Notes under the pieces: model-generated
What the model was told of the DNA's origin: nothing
The model's database searches: none
What the model saw: only the letters and a program-made list of their open reading frames with translations
Program-made: the position numbers and the translations under genes
Assembly: GCA_019358985.1 (NCBI GenBank)
Contig: JAHHIJ010000011.1
Coordinates: 109,935-173,934, forward strand
Direction: 5' to 3'
Length of the DNA: 64,000 nt
Source: Tolypothrix brevis GSE-NOS-MK-07-07A
GTDB lineage: Bacteria > Cyanobacteriota > Cyanobacteriia > Cyanobacteriales > Nostocaceae
Shown here: piece by piece, positions 43,148 to 51,755 of the stretch
How the letters are laid out: each line of letters starts with the position of its first letter
How positions within the stretch are numbered: the first letter of the stretch is position 1

Positions 43148-44212
43148 GTGTATTCAACGCTTGAGCAAAAATATCTTCGCATCCAAAAAGAGTTGATGGC
43201 AGGAACCGCTGCCCTCGGTGGTGTCTTCATCATTGGGACTTTATGGTACAGCTTAGTAGAGCGGTGGAGTTGGGAAGATGCAGCTTATATGACGGTGATC
43301 ACCTTGGCTACTGTGGGCTATGGTGAGACATACCCCTTAGGAAGCCGAGGACGGTTGTTTACCATCGCCTTAATTTTAATGGGTGTGATAACAATCGGTT
43401 ACATGGTCAATAGATTTACAGAAGCTGTAATTCAAGGTTACTTTCAAGAAGGAATTCGATTACGACAACACCGGCGCCTAATGGAATCTTTATCAGAACA
43501 TTATATCCTTTGTGGATTTAGTCGGACTGGTCGTCAAATTGCCAAAGAGTTTCAGGCAGAAGGCGTACCTTTTGTAATTATCGATTCGGACATTGAATCG
43601 GTGCGAAAAGGACAAGTTGAAGGTTATACATTATACCAGGGCGATGCTACCTTGGATGAAACTCTCTATAAGGTTGGCATTGAACGGGCAATTTGTATTG
43701 TAGCGGCGTTGCCTTCAGATGCCGAAAATTTATACGTAGTCCTTTCAGCGAAAACACTTAACCCAAAGATTCGAGCGATCGCCCGCGCTAGTACAGAAGA
43801 AGCTGTGCAAAAATTACAACGTGGTGGTGCTGATGCGGTGATTTCTCCTTATATTACTGGGGGTAAAAGAATGGCAGCATCAGCCCTTAGACCCCAGGTA
43901 ATGGATTTTGTTGATGGTATTCTCACAGGGGCAGATCGACAATTATATATGGAAGAGGTTTTGCTTGATCCGGCAATTTGTCCCTATCTCGGTGAAACTT
44001 TGCAAAAAGCAAGATTGCGATCGCAAACTGGGGCATTAATTCTGGCAATTCGTCGCACTGATGGCACTCTCATCGGCGGTCCCACTGGTGATACTATTTT
44101 ATTACCTGGAGATTTGCTAATTTGCATGGGTACAGCTGAACAATTGCGTAGCCTAAACCAAATCCTTGGACCAATTGGTTCTCAAAAAATGCGTAAACCG
44201 AAAAATAGCTGA
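43148..44212 (+). CDS. Potassium channel with RCK (TrkA-N/TrkA-C) domain
   Basis: A 354-residue channel starting with GTG (MYSTLEQKYLRIQKELMAG). Two membrane helices (about residues 21-40 and 75-95) flank a pore loop with the selectivity filter TLATVGYGE. The RCK N-lobe starts HYILCGFSRTGRQIAKEF (about residue 118) with the Rossmann G-x-x-x-x-G, and DAENLYVVLSAKTLNP follows. A TrkA-C domain occupies about 265-345. The subunits would form a tetrameric, ligand-gated K+ channel of the MthK/Kch type. It is followed by a long heptamer repeat. Confidence 0.92.
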   Translation: MYSTLEQKYLRIQKELMAGTAALGGVFIIGTLWYSLVERWSWEDAAYMTVITLATVGYGETYPLGSRGRLFTIALILMGVITIGYMVNRFTEAVIQGYFQEGIRLRQHRRLMESLSEHYILCGFSRTGRQIAKEFQAEGVPFVIIDSDIESVRKGQVEGYTLYQGDATLDETLYKVGIERAICIVAALPSDAENLYVVLSAKTLNPKIRAIARASTEEAVQKLQRGGADAVISPYITGGKRMAASALRPQVMDFVDGILTGADRQLYMEEVLLDPAICPYLGETLQKARLRSQTGALILAIRRTDGTLIGGPTGDTILLPGDLLICMGTAEQLRSLNQILGPIGSQKMRKPKNS

Positions 44213-44240
44213 TGAGGTTTGGGAGAGTGGGAGACAAACA

Positions 44241-44421
44241 ACTATTGACTATTAACTCTTGACTATTGACTCTTGACTATTGACTCTTGACTATTGACTC
44301 TTGACTATTGACTCTTGACTATTGACTCTTGACTATTGACTCTTGACTCTTGACTCTTGACTATTGACTCTTGACTATTGACTCTTGACTATTGACTCTT
44401 GACTATTGACTATTGACTCTT
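44241..44421. repeat. Long heptamer tandem repeat (TTGACTA/TTGACTC)
   Basis: About 25 consecutive heptamers, mostly alternating TTGACTA and TTGACTC. It begins about 30 bases after the channel gene and runs into the 3' end of the minus-strand gene, to which it contributes the stop codon (AGTCAATAG). It is an STRR array and likely to vary in length between strains. Confidence 0.95.
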
Positions 44422-45036
44422 CTCCTCTTGCCAACCATGCATGAGGGCTGTGCTTTTAGTCACCGATTCGATGATTGTTGGGGGAGCTTCAGATATTAAG
44501 ATGCTTGGATAAACTGCCGTACCCCAACTGGGATGAATTAAGACACGGCATTTATTTTTCAGCACTGGATAGTTAAGTAAAGCTTTGACAACGGCAGTGT
44601 CGTCGTGGGGAATTTGTCCGGGATGGGAAAGTAAGGGATAGCCAGTGCGGGGATCGATTATGTCTGTGAGATAAGTGCGATCGCGCAAATTAAAAGCTAC
44701 GTCACAGCCAAACCTCATAAACTTTTCCCGCAAGCGTTGTTTTTCTTTCTCTATTGTGTCTGTACTTTCTACTAATTGATATCGCGATCGCTGTAAGACA
44801 ATCACTACCCAAAAAGACGCCTGGTTTTTCCAATCTGGGAATATCCGTTCACAGTTGGCACAGATATACTGACTGGGCAAATGAATCGAAATCTGAACTG
44901 CTTGTCCCGGTTTGCCAACTAAATTAATGGGACAGCCTTGCTCCGAAGTGTAAACGTTGGGGTAGTTCACTAAATTTATTCGGTTTTTGCAAGTTTTATA
45001 TTTAAATCCTTGGTTCCGATGATAACTCTTAAACAT
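44410..45036 (-). CDS. MMADHC-like protein (cobalamin trafficking type D family)
   Basis: A 208-residue soluble protein. The blocks ICANCERIFPDW, REKFMRFGCDVAFNLRDRTY, LTDIIDPRTGYPLLSHPGQ and CRVLIHPSWGTAVYPSI align in order with the C-terminal part of human MMADHC (CblD): DFESLFPEV, ADFIDPSSGLAFFG and HSLWGTHV. MMADHC directs cobalamin to its enzymes, and its cyanobacterial relatives carry the same name in annotations; the bacterial role is unknown. There are four Cys residues. No clear ribosome-binding site precedes the ATG, and the N-terminal 30 residues are less conserved, so the start is uncertain. The 3' end lies inside the STRR. Confidence 0.75.
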   Translation of the reverse strand: MFKSYHRNQGFKYKTCKNRINLVNYPNVYTSEQGCPINLVGKPGQAVQISIHLPSQYICANCERIFPDWKNQASFWVVIVLQRSRYQLVESTDTIEKEKQRLREKFMRFGCDVAFNLRDRTYLTDIIDPRTGYPLLSHPGQIPHDDTAVVKALLNYPVLKNKCRVLIHPSWGTAVYPSILISEAPPTIIESVTKSTALMHGWQEEKSQ

Positions 45037-45428
45037 TCATAAAAATCATCAATTTTCCATAATATGTTATGTTTATTTGGATTCATTATTACTAAAATAT
45101 GAATTTTTAATCGCAGTTTTATCGTTTCTTAACTTGTTCTGATAATACTTACTTATATTCGGAGGTAATTTCCGGATTTATGCAACGCTATATAGTTGGA
45201 GATGCAAGCTAGAGCAATGTTTAATTGTCGGTTTCTAGAGCTTGGGACTAGCTACGCATCCCAAAGTAGGTCTTTGAACATTCACCGTAAACGTAGGTCT
45301 AATCCTGAGCCTGGTCAACTAAAACTGAAGTACAAAGACTACCGGAACTAGTCCTGAAGCCCAGTCACTTTAGTGCTGGGTGTTTACCGTACTTGGGAAG
45401 ACATCAGAGATCAAGTATGAAAAGTAAA
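45037..45428. other. Gene-free stretch with IS200/IS605-like remnant
   Basis: Intergenic DNA with no complete gene. The right half, 45225-45385, contains a transposase-tail-like frame followed by a hairpin, described separately. The left half is AT-rich and featureless. Confidence 0.5.
45225..45385 (+). pseudogene. Possible IS200/IS605 tnpB 3' end with right-end hairpin
   Basis: One plus frame reads LGTSYASQSRSLNIHRKRRS and then NPEPGQLKLKYKDYRN before a stop. This resembles the variable tail of TnpB proteins (LGTS followed by a basic stretch). Immediately after it comes GAAGCCCAGTCAC-TTTA-GTGCTGGG, a hairpin of the type that forms the right end and guide-RNA scaffold of many cyanobacterial IS200/IS605 elements. 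No upstream catalytic part is seen, so at most a fragment remains. Confidence 0.45.
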
Positions 45429-45635
45429 TTAATTTAGTTTTAAAGCATTGACTGGAACTTCATCCCAAGAATCAACTGTTCGCAATCGTGCTACCCAACC
45501 AGTTGCTTTTTGCACCTGAGTCAAATTATTCTCAAAAGATTCATGACAATCTTTTGCTTGGGACTCATCACAGCAGGCTATACAAGCATGAATCATGCCG
45601 GACGGATCAATTTGCTCGTTTACCCAAATAGTCAT
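45429..45635 (-). CDS. Small conserved hypothetical protein, 68 residues
   Basis: The ATG at 45635 has TTGGAG nine bases upstream, a good start. The product begins MTIWVNEQIDPSGMIHACIA and contains CIACCDESQAKDC (four Cys in ten residues), then a likely helix and a tail SWDEVPVNALKLN. The Cys cluster could bind a metal or form disulfides, but no family is recognised. It is monocistronic, between a repeat-containing spacer and the phytochrome gene. Confidence 0.65.
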   Translation of the reverse strand: MTIWVNEQIDPSGMIHACIACCDESQAKDCHESFENNLTQVQKATGWVARLRTVDSWDEVPVNALKLN

Positions 45636-45987
45636 GGCGTATTTTCTCCAAATTTTTGGCTAAAAAAAGAATTTGCTATTTTAGAATACTACGAGATGGG
45701 TTTTTGAAGAGGGAAAAAGGGAAGTTGATTTGGGATGGCAAATCTGCTTTAACACCTCCTACACGATTCAGCGTTGGCTGCTAACCAAATATTACCCAAA
45801 ACCTAATACGCTTAATAATCAATACTACTGCTAACACTCCAAACCTCAGCAGAGGTATCATAACCACGTCATCTAAAGTGAATCAGTTGCTTTTCTTTCG
45901 GTTGACCTGCCAAAATTGATTAAGAAATGCTATAGTAATCCTACTTAAATTGAAAGCAAGTATTTAATATTTGAAAGTCTAATTACT
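45636..45987. other. Divergent promoter region of the phytochrome gene
   Basis: AT-rich DNA between the 68-residue gene and the phytochrome kinase. No repeat or clear operator was identified. Confidence 0.35.
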
Positions 45988-48231
45988 ATGCAAGTAAATG
46001 TAGATTTAACTAACTGCGATCGCGAAGCAATTCACATTCCAGGCTTAATTCAACCATACGGTATTCTTTTTGTTTTACAAAAATCAGATTTGACAATTTT
46101 ACAAGTTAGCAAAAACACTTTTGATTTGATTGGTATCCATCCCGAAGAATTGTTAGGCAAAAAACTTCAACAATTACTGGATGCACAGCAATTTTCTACT
46201 ATTCAAAAATCTTTGTCTACCGATTTTGAAAGCGTCAACGCTATTAAAATATATTTTGTAAATCAAAATCAAACTTTCTTCTTTGATGGAATTATACATT
46301 ATTCTCAAGAAGTTGTAATTTTGGAGTTATTGCCTACCACATCACAAGATAATCAAGATTTTTTTACTTTTTATCAATTAGTTAAAATCACTATTAAGCA
46401 AATACAGAATACACTTAATTTACAAGAATTATGTGAAGTTTTAGCCAAACAAGTGCGAAAGCTTACAGAATTTGACCGAGTTATGATCTATCGATTTCAT
46501 GAAGAAGGGGGTGGTAAGGTTATAGCTGAAGATAAATTAGAAGAAATAACTCCTTATTTGAATTTACACTATCCCGCATCAGATATTCCCAAACAAGCAA
46601 AGCAACTATACGTTCTTAATTCGTTACGATTAATTCCTGATGTAAATTATCAACCTGTAGAACTGATTCCTAGTCATAATCCAGTTAATAATGAACCAGT
46701 AGATTTAAGTTATTCAGTCTTGAGGAGTGTTTCTCCCATACATATTGAATATTTGCAGAATATGGGTGTTAGCGCTTCCATGTCAATTTCTTTAATCAAA
46801 AATAAAAAACTATGGGGATTAATTGCCTGTCACAATAATACACCAAAGTATGTACCCTACTATATACGCACTGCTTGCGAATTTTTGGGAAATATAATGT
46901 CTTTAGATATTGGGACTAAAGAAGAAAATGAAGACTTAGATTACAAGCTTAAACTCCAGACAATTCAATCAAAGTTTGTTGAGGCTATTTCCGAATCCAC
47001 AAATTTGCTAGATGCTTTAATTGAACAGAAAGATGAATTATTAGAATTAGTTAGTGCTGAAGGTGTTGCTGTCTGCTTAAATCAAGAATTGCGAGTATTT
47101 GGCAAAACACCATTAGAAGCAGATATTCAAGATTTAATAGACTGGTTAGCCACGAAAATTAATAACGATAATGTTTTTTATACAGATTCACTCTTGAAGC
47201 TTTATCCCGCATCAGAAAATTTTCAAGATATTGCTAGTGGAATGTTAGCACTTGCCATTGCTCAAAGCCAAAAACATTGGATTTTGTGGTTTCGTCCAGA
47301 AGTGATTCAAACTGTCAAATGGGGAGGTAATCCCAACAAACCAGTGGAAGTTGACGAAAATGGCAGTTTGCGTCTATCACCGCGTAAATCCTTTAAAATG
47401 TGGCAAGAAACAGTAAGATTTAAGTCTTTGCCTTGGAGAAAATGTGAAATTGATGGTGCTTTAAAACTTAAAAATGCCATTATTGGAATGGTACTCAAAA
47501 AAGCCGATGAATTAGCAAAAATCAATATCGAATTAGAACGTAGCAACAGTGAATTAGATGCATTTGCTTACATTGCTTCTCATGATTTAAAAGAACCGTT
47601 ACGAGGAATCCACAACTACTCAATGTTTCTCATTGAAGATTATGCTGATACGCTGAATGAAGATGGAGTTTCCAAACTGCAAACTCTAGTGCGTCTGACT
47701 CAGCGAATGGAAGATTTGATTAATTCTCTGTTGCATTTTTCTCGTTTAGGACGAGTCGAACTAGTAATGCGACGAACTAATTTGCAAGAATTAGTAGAAA
47801 GTGTGATAGAAGTATTAAAAATTAGTTTACAAGAGACTGATAATCTAGATATTCGCATTTGCCGACGATTACCGGATGTAAAATGCGATGGCATTCAGAT
47901 GAGTGAAGTATTTAGTAATTTAATCAGCAATGCCATTAAATACAACGATAAAGCGAGTAAATTAGTAGAAATTGGCTTTTTAGACCAAGAAGTAACAAAG
48001 CAAGCCACAATCACTTTCTATGTACGGGATAATGGGATAGGAATTAGGCAAAAACATCTAGATAATGTTTTTCGCATTTTCAAACGTCTGCACACAGCAA
48101 CTCAATATGGTGGTGGTACAGGCGCCGGCTTAACTATCGCCAAAAAAATTGTCGAGCGTCACGGTGGCAAAATTTGGATAGAATCTACTTATGGGGAAGG
48201 TAGCACTTTCTACTTCACATTACCAAATTGA
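45988..48231 (+). CDS. Bacteriophytochrome-type histidine kinase
   Basis: A 747-residue photoreceptor kinase: PAS (about 10-115), GAF (about 130-300), PHY (about 310-490) and HisKA/HATPase (about 515-747). Cys10 in VDLTNCDREAIHIPG is at the biliverdin-attachment position of bacteriophytochromes, while the GAF position used for phycocyanobilin in Cph1 is Ile (SPIHIEYLQNMG). The YPASDIP motif, the GAF His in LIACHNN and the PHY tongue PRKSF are kept. The kinase has the H-box FAYIASHDLKEPLRG, N-box EVFSNLISNAIKYND and GGTGAGLTIAKKI. Red/far-red sensing is expected. Its response regulator follows after 13 bases. Confidence 0.93.
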   Translation: MQVNVDLTNCDREAIHIPGLIQPYGILFVLQKSDLTILQVSKNTFDLIGIHPEELLGKKLQQLLDAQQFSTIQKSLSTDFESVNAIKIYFVNQNQTFFFDGIIHYSQEVVILELLPTTSQDNQDFFTFYQLVKITIKQIQNTLNLQELCEVLAKQVRKLTEFDRVMIYRFHEEGGGKVIAEDKLEEITPYLNLHYPASDIPKQAKQLYVLNSLRLIPDVNYQPVELIPSHNPVNNEPVDLSYSVLRSVSPIHIEYLQNMGVSASMSISLIKNKKLWGLIACHNNTPKYVPYYIRTACEFLGNIMSLDIGTKEENEDLDYKLKLQTIQSKFVEAISESTNLLDALIEQKDELLELVSAEGVAVCLNQELRVFGKTPLEADIQDLIDWLATKINNDNVFYTDSLLKLYPASENFQDIASGMLALAIAQSQKHWILWFRPEVIQTVKWGGNPNKPVEVDENGSLRLSPRKSFKMWQETVRFKSLPWRKCEIDGALKLKNAIIGMVLKKADELAKINIELERSNSELDAFAYIASHDLKEPLRGIHNYSMFLIEDYADTLNEDGVSKLQTLVRLTQRMEDLINSLLHFSRLGRVELVMRRTNLQELVESVIEVLKISLQETDNLDIRICRRLPDVKCDGIQMSEVFSNLISNAIKYNDKASKLVEIGFLDQEVTKQATITFYVRDNGIGIRQKHLDNVFRIFKRLHTATQYGGGTGAGLTIAKKIVERHGGKIWIESTYGEGSTFYFTLPN

Positions 48232-48244
48232 GGTAAACAGGTAA

Positions 48245-48691
48245 ATGTTAGGGCATCAAACTCCAACATTATTGGTTATTGAAGATAGCGATGAAGATTT
48301 TCTTGCTTTACAACGCATGATGAAAAGTGCATCTCTTCCTCACCGAGTTGAACGTTGTACTGATGGCGATGATGCATTAGACTTTCTCTATCATACTGGC
48401 AAATACGTAGACGACAAAATAGCACCCCGTCCATCTTTAATTTTACTCGATCTGAATTTGCCCGGTACAGATGGGCGAGAAATTCTACATCAACTGAAGC
48501 AGGATGATAGTATGAAAATGATTCCAGTAGTGGTCTTTTCTACATCATCAAATCCTAAAGATATTCAAGCTTGTTATGAATATGGTGTAAATAGTTATAT
48601 TCTCAAACCAATTGATGTCGATAAATTGAAAATGACAATGGAAGTTTTTACTAAATACTGGTTTGGAGTAATCAGTCTACCTGATAATTAA
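48245..48691 (+). CDS. Phytochrome-associated response regulator (Rcp1-like)
   Basis: A 148-residue single receiver domain. The acidic residues are in LLVIEDSDEDFLAL, the phospho-acceptor Asp in PSLILLDLNLPGTDGREIL, with the conserved Thr/Ser (VVFSTSSNPKD) and Lys (YILKPIDVDK). There is no output domain. It follows the phytochrome kinase by 13 bases, the standard cph-rcp arrangement, so it is almost certainly its phosphotransfer partner. Confidence 0.95.
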   Translation: MLGHQTPTLLVIEDSDEDFLALQRMMKSASLPHRVERCTDGDDALDFLYHTGKYVDDKIAPRPSLILLDLNLPGTDGREILHQLKQDDSMKMIPVVVFSTSSNPKDIQACYEYGVNSYILKPIDVDKLKMTMEVFTKYWFGVISLPDN

Positions 48692-48805
48692 AAAATTAAT
48701 AATTAAGCCAAATTCCTCCTATCTTGTCTAAAATACAGCATTGAATAGTAGATAAAATCCGAAAAAACCGATTGTGACAGTGGGGGTGCGAAATGTGGAT
48801 TATAC

Positions 48806-49684
48806 TTACTCCCCAGGCGATTCCATCCACTCAATACACTTGTGCATCTGCTGTTTCATCATTTGAGCATCAGCATGATATCGTCGCCCATGACCTGGTA
48901 AGACCCATTCAAATGTATAATTAGCTAAATTTACCATTGATTTAAGCTGTTCTGACCAAGAATACCAGCAGACATTGCGAAAGCCAATCAACTGTTTATA
49001 TGTATCAGACCAAGCCAGATGGTCGCCAGTAAAAAGAAACTTTTGTTTATAAAGTAAAACAGTATGTCCTTTAGTGTGACCGGGAACGGGAATAATTAAC
49101 AATTCAGGAGTTAACTCAAATGGTTCACTACCAGTCAATTGAATTTCTACATCGCGAGTAGAAGCTGTAATCTCGTCAGTGTGAAGAATGCGCTGACACT
49201 CAAAATGTTCGGCGAACTTTTGATGATCCGCTACATCATCTTTGTGAGTCATATACATGTATCGTATTCCCCCCATCTTTTCTATCCGCTTCACCAACGG
49301 TGGTGTAAACCGGGGAGAATCCACCAAAACATTACCTTCTGGTAATTGAATCAAATAGCTAGCAGCACCAAAAGAATCTTCAGAATGATAACCGCAGTGG
49401 TAAACATTTTCCGCAACTAAAATTGGAAAAGTCAATTGAGCATATTTGATATCTTGCGGCTTCTCGATTGTGCCAATGGAACTGGTTGGACAAGCCAACA
49501 AAGCTTGTAGCGCAGCCAATCGTTGCGCTTCGTTATTTGGTTGATGATGAACTGCCGATTGTTCACCAACTTCAACAAACACTTCCGGAGCTATCCAGCG
49601 GCAGGTGTCACAATCAATACAGGAAATATCGACATAAAAATCGCCGGTGACATTTTCCGGACGTCGGAGATTTAAATGAGCCAT
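48806..49684 (-). CDS. Ferredoxin-like and metallo-beta-lactamase-fold protein
   Basis: ATG at 49684 gives 292 residues (MAHLNLRRPENVTGDFYVDI); the longer frame adds six doubtful residues. Residues about 15-80 form a single-cluster ferredoxin domain (CIDCDTC with a distal CP in LLACPTSS). Residues about 90-290 form an MBL fold with THKDDVADHQKF, VPGHTKGHTVLLY, FTGDHLAW and VLPGHGRRYH. The first metal motif is THKDDVADH rather than HxHxDH, a variation found in this cyanobacterial/plant family. It may be a hydrolase with a redox role; the substrate is unknown. Confidence 0.85.
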   Translation of the reverse strand: MAHLNLRRPENVTGDFYVDISCIDCDTCRWIAPEVFVEVGEQSAVHHQPNNEAQRLAALQALLACPTSSIGTIEKPQDIKYAQLTFPILVAENVYHCGYHSEDSFGAASYLIQLPEGNVLVDSPRFTPPLVKRIEKMGGIRYMYMTHKDDVADHQKFAEHFECQRILHTDEITASTRDVEIQLTGSEPFELTPELLIIPVPGHTKGHTVLLYKQKFLFTGDHLAWSDTYKQLIGFRNVCWYSWSEQLKSMVNLANYTFEWVLPGHGRRYHADAQMMKQQMHKCIEWMESPGE

Positions 49685-50069
49685 ATTAAACCTGCTATAC
49701 AAAACTTGACCAAACTTCTTTGGGAAATCAACCCTTCATTACTAGGTTAGCAAAAACGCCAAAGGACTTTTATGGCTTCGCTCACGAAAAAATTCTTCAT
49801 TTACCAGTTTAAGCCGCGTTAAAGTTGCTATTTTTCTAAGCGATGTCTTGGGACAAGCCGATACAACGTCTACACCCGAAACTACATATAAATTTTCATA
49901 ATTTTTTTTTCGCTTCCCCTCAAAAGTTACTCGTTATGCTAGCATCAAGATGAGAATTAATTCGGCGACAGCGTTTGTTTTTAGCATTGACAGGTATTCT
50001 TCTTTTGGTGTTTACAGACTTCTCTCCGAAATCTAAATCTCCGCACACTCATGATTTTGGAGACAATCT
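49685..50069. other. Upstream region of the RNA-binding protein gene
   Basis: The segment at about 49900-50069 probably holds the promoter and a long 5' untranslated leader of the rbp gene, as is usual for cold-induced members of this family. No specific element is proven. Confidence 0.4.
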
Positions 50070-50396
50070 ATGTCTATTTATGTAGGTAACCTCTCTTATG
50101 AAGTTACACAAGACGCTCTGAGTTCTGTTTTTGCAGAATATGGTTCTGTAAAACGAGTTCAGTTGCCTACTGACCGTGAAACAGGTCGTTTACGCGGCTT
50201 TGCTTTTGTAGAAATGGGTTCAGAAGCTGAAGAAACAGCTGCCATCGATGCGCTTGATGGTGCTGAATGGATGGGACGCGATCTCAAAGTTAACAAAGCT
50301 AAACCCAAGGAAGACAGAGGTTCTTTCGGTGGTGGTGGTCGTAGCGGTGGTGGTGGTGGCGGCGGTGGCTACAACTCTTCCCGCAGCCGTTACTAA
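50070..50396 (+). CDS. Glycine-rich RRM RNA-binding protein (Rbp)
   Basis: A 108-residue protein with one RRM: RNP2 IYVGNL (residues 3-8) and RNP1 RGFAFVEM (about 43-50). The tail from about residue 86 is Gly-rich (GGGGRSGGGGGGGGYNSSRS). It belongs to the cyanobacterial Rbp family, which binds RNA with poly-U/G preference; Gly-tailed members are often cold-induced. GGAGA lies before the ATG. A strong terminator follows at 50439. Confidence 0.93.
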   Translation: MSIYVGNLSYEVTQDALSSVFAEYGSVKRVQLPTDRETGRLRGFAFVEMGSEAEETAAIDALDGAEWMGRDLKVNKAKPKEDRGSFGGGGRSGGGGGGGGYNSSRSRY

Positions 50397-50438
50397 GCCT
50401 GCTTAGATTCAATTGTTAAGTTAATTGAATTTAGGAAA

Positions 50439-50472
50439 GGCTCAAGCAGTAATCAATGCTTGAGCCTTTTTT
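50439..50472 (+). terminator. Rho-independent terminator of the rbp gene
   Basis: GGCTCAAGCA pairs with TGCTTGAGCC over an eight-base loop, followed by six T. It lies 43 bases after the stop codon. Confidence 0.93.
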
Positions 50473-50513
50473 CGCATTTTCAAAGCAGTTAGGAAACGCA
50501 CATTTTTATTTTT

Positions 50514-50751
50514 ATAAATCGGGTTTTTCAGGACAAACGCCCGCAGTTAAGAATAATCGTAGGTTGGGTTGAGGAACGAAACCCAACCTACGCAGTTTAG
50601 ATTTTTGACGCCTAACACCAAGCGTATTGTTTTATAATCGGGTTTTTCAGGACAAATGCCCCCAGGCTTCCAGCCTGGGGTTACAAAAACGAAGCCCACG
50701 CAGGTGGGCTTTGTTTGTATAGCTGCACCCTAGAAGGGTGCAGTTTTTTTT
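50514..50751. repeat. Array of REP-like hairpins ending in a terminator
   Basis: The segment GGGTTTTTCAGGACAAA occurs twice (50520 and 50640). Between them CGTAGGTTGGGTT (50559) is inverted at AACCCAACCTACG. Three hairpins follow: CCCCAGGC/GCCTGGGG (50660-50680), AAGCCCAC/GTGGGCTT (about 50692-50711), and CTGCACCC/GGGTGCAG (50723-50743) with eight T. These modules are those seen at 295, 16670, 20609 and 41331. Confidence 0.8.
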
Positions 50752-50801
50752 GCGATCGCGTAGCGTGTCCCTTAGGACAATCGGTTTATTTCCGCCAACT
50801 T

Positions 50802-51755
50802 TTAGCCAACCAAATGCAACTGACTTGCCACAAAACTAATTACACGATGAGTTAGGGGAAGACTATCAATCACCATACTCAGACACAACAGCATCATGTA
50901 AGAGATGGAATAGAGAAATAAATCTTTAGCCAAAGTCCGATCGCTTGGATTGTGTAACAACCGCCAAGCTTTGAGGAGAAATAATCCTCCCAAAGCAAGT
51001 GCGATCGCTCCATAGACAATTCCCGTCGCGTGTAACGGATAAACTAATAGCAATGTGGTTGGCACCAAAACCAGCGAGTAAACCCAAATCTGTCGCACCG
51101 TCGCTTCATTGCCTGCGACAACTGGTAACATTGGTATCCCGACTTTTGCGTAATCATCTCGAATCATCAACGCCAAAGCCCAGAAATGGGGAGGTGTCCA
51201 GACAAAGACAATCGCAAAAATTAACCAAGCAACCCAACTTAAAGTTCCCGTGACAGCTGCCCAACCAACCAGCGCCGGGATCGCTCCCGCAGCTCCACCA
51301 ATAACGATGTTTTGCGTACTAGAGCGTTTTAGCCAATGAGTGTAGACCAGAATATAAAATACAATACCAGACATTGCCAGCATTGCGGCTAGGAAATTGG
51401 CAAATACCGTCAGCAAACCCAAAGAAATCACACCCAGAGCGATCGCAAAAATCAAAGCATCACGAGGCTGTATTTTACCCGAAGGCAAAGGACGATGGCG
51501 TGTGCGCTCCATATCATAATCAATATCTCGGTCATAGATACAATTAATCGTCTGAGCGCTAGCAGCTGCCAAAGTACCACCAGTTAGAGTTACTAACAAC
51601 AGCAATGGATCTACTTTTCCCTCACCGGCAATCCACATACTCCCAGCAGTCGTAATCAATAGCAGCGGAATAATCCGAGGCTTAGTCAGCTGGTAGTAGC
51701 TTTGAATAACTTGGGGAAATGTTTGGTGGTGCTTCGAGACATTAGTCTCAATCAT
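50802..51755 (-). CDS. ctaB: Protoheme IX farnesyltransferase (heme O synthase)
   Basis: A 317-residue UbiA-type prenyltransferase with about nine membrane helices. The two Asp-rich sites are [20 protein letters not shown] and [31 protein letters not shown] is the standard first helix region. It transfers farnesyl to heme B. The start ATGA overlaps the ctaA stop by four bases, so the two genes are translationally coupled. Together they make heme A for cytochrome c oxidase, whose subunits are not in the window. Confidence 0.96.
   Translation of the reverse strand: MIETNVSKHHQTFPQVIQSYYQLTKPRIIPLLLITTAGSMWIAGEGKVDPLLLLVTLTGGTLAAASAQTINCIYDRDIDYDMERTRHRPLPSGKIQPRDALIFAIALGVISLGLLTVFANFLAAMLAMSGIVFYILVYTHWLKRSSTQNIVIGGAAGAIPALVGWAAVTGTLSWVAWLIFAIVFVWTPPHFWALALMIRDDYAKVGIPMLPVVAGNEATVRQIWVYSLVLVPTTLLLVYPLHATGIVYGAIALALGGLFLLKAWRLLHNPSDRTLAKDLFLYSISYMMLLCLSMVIDSLPLTHRVISFVASQLHLVG

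Noticed and set aside
44241..44421. Possible CRISPR array
   Set aside because: The units are simple 7-base tandem repeats with no spacers, so this is an STRR, not CRISPR.
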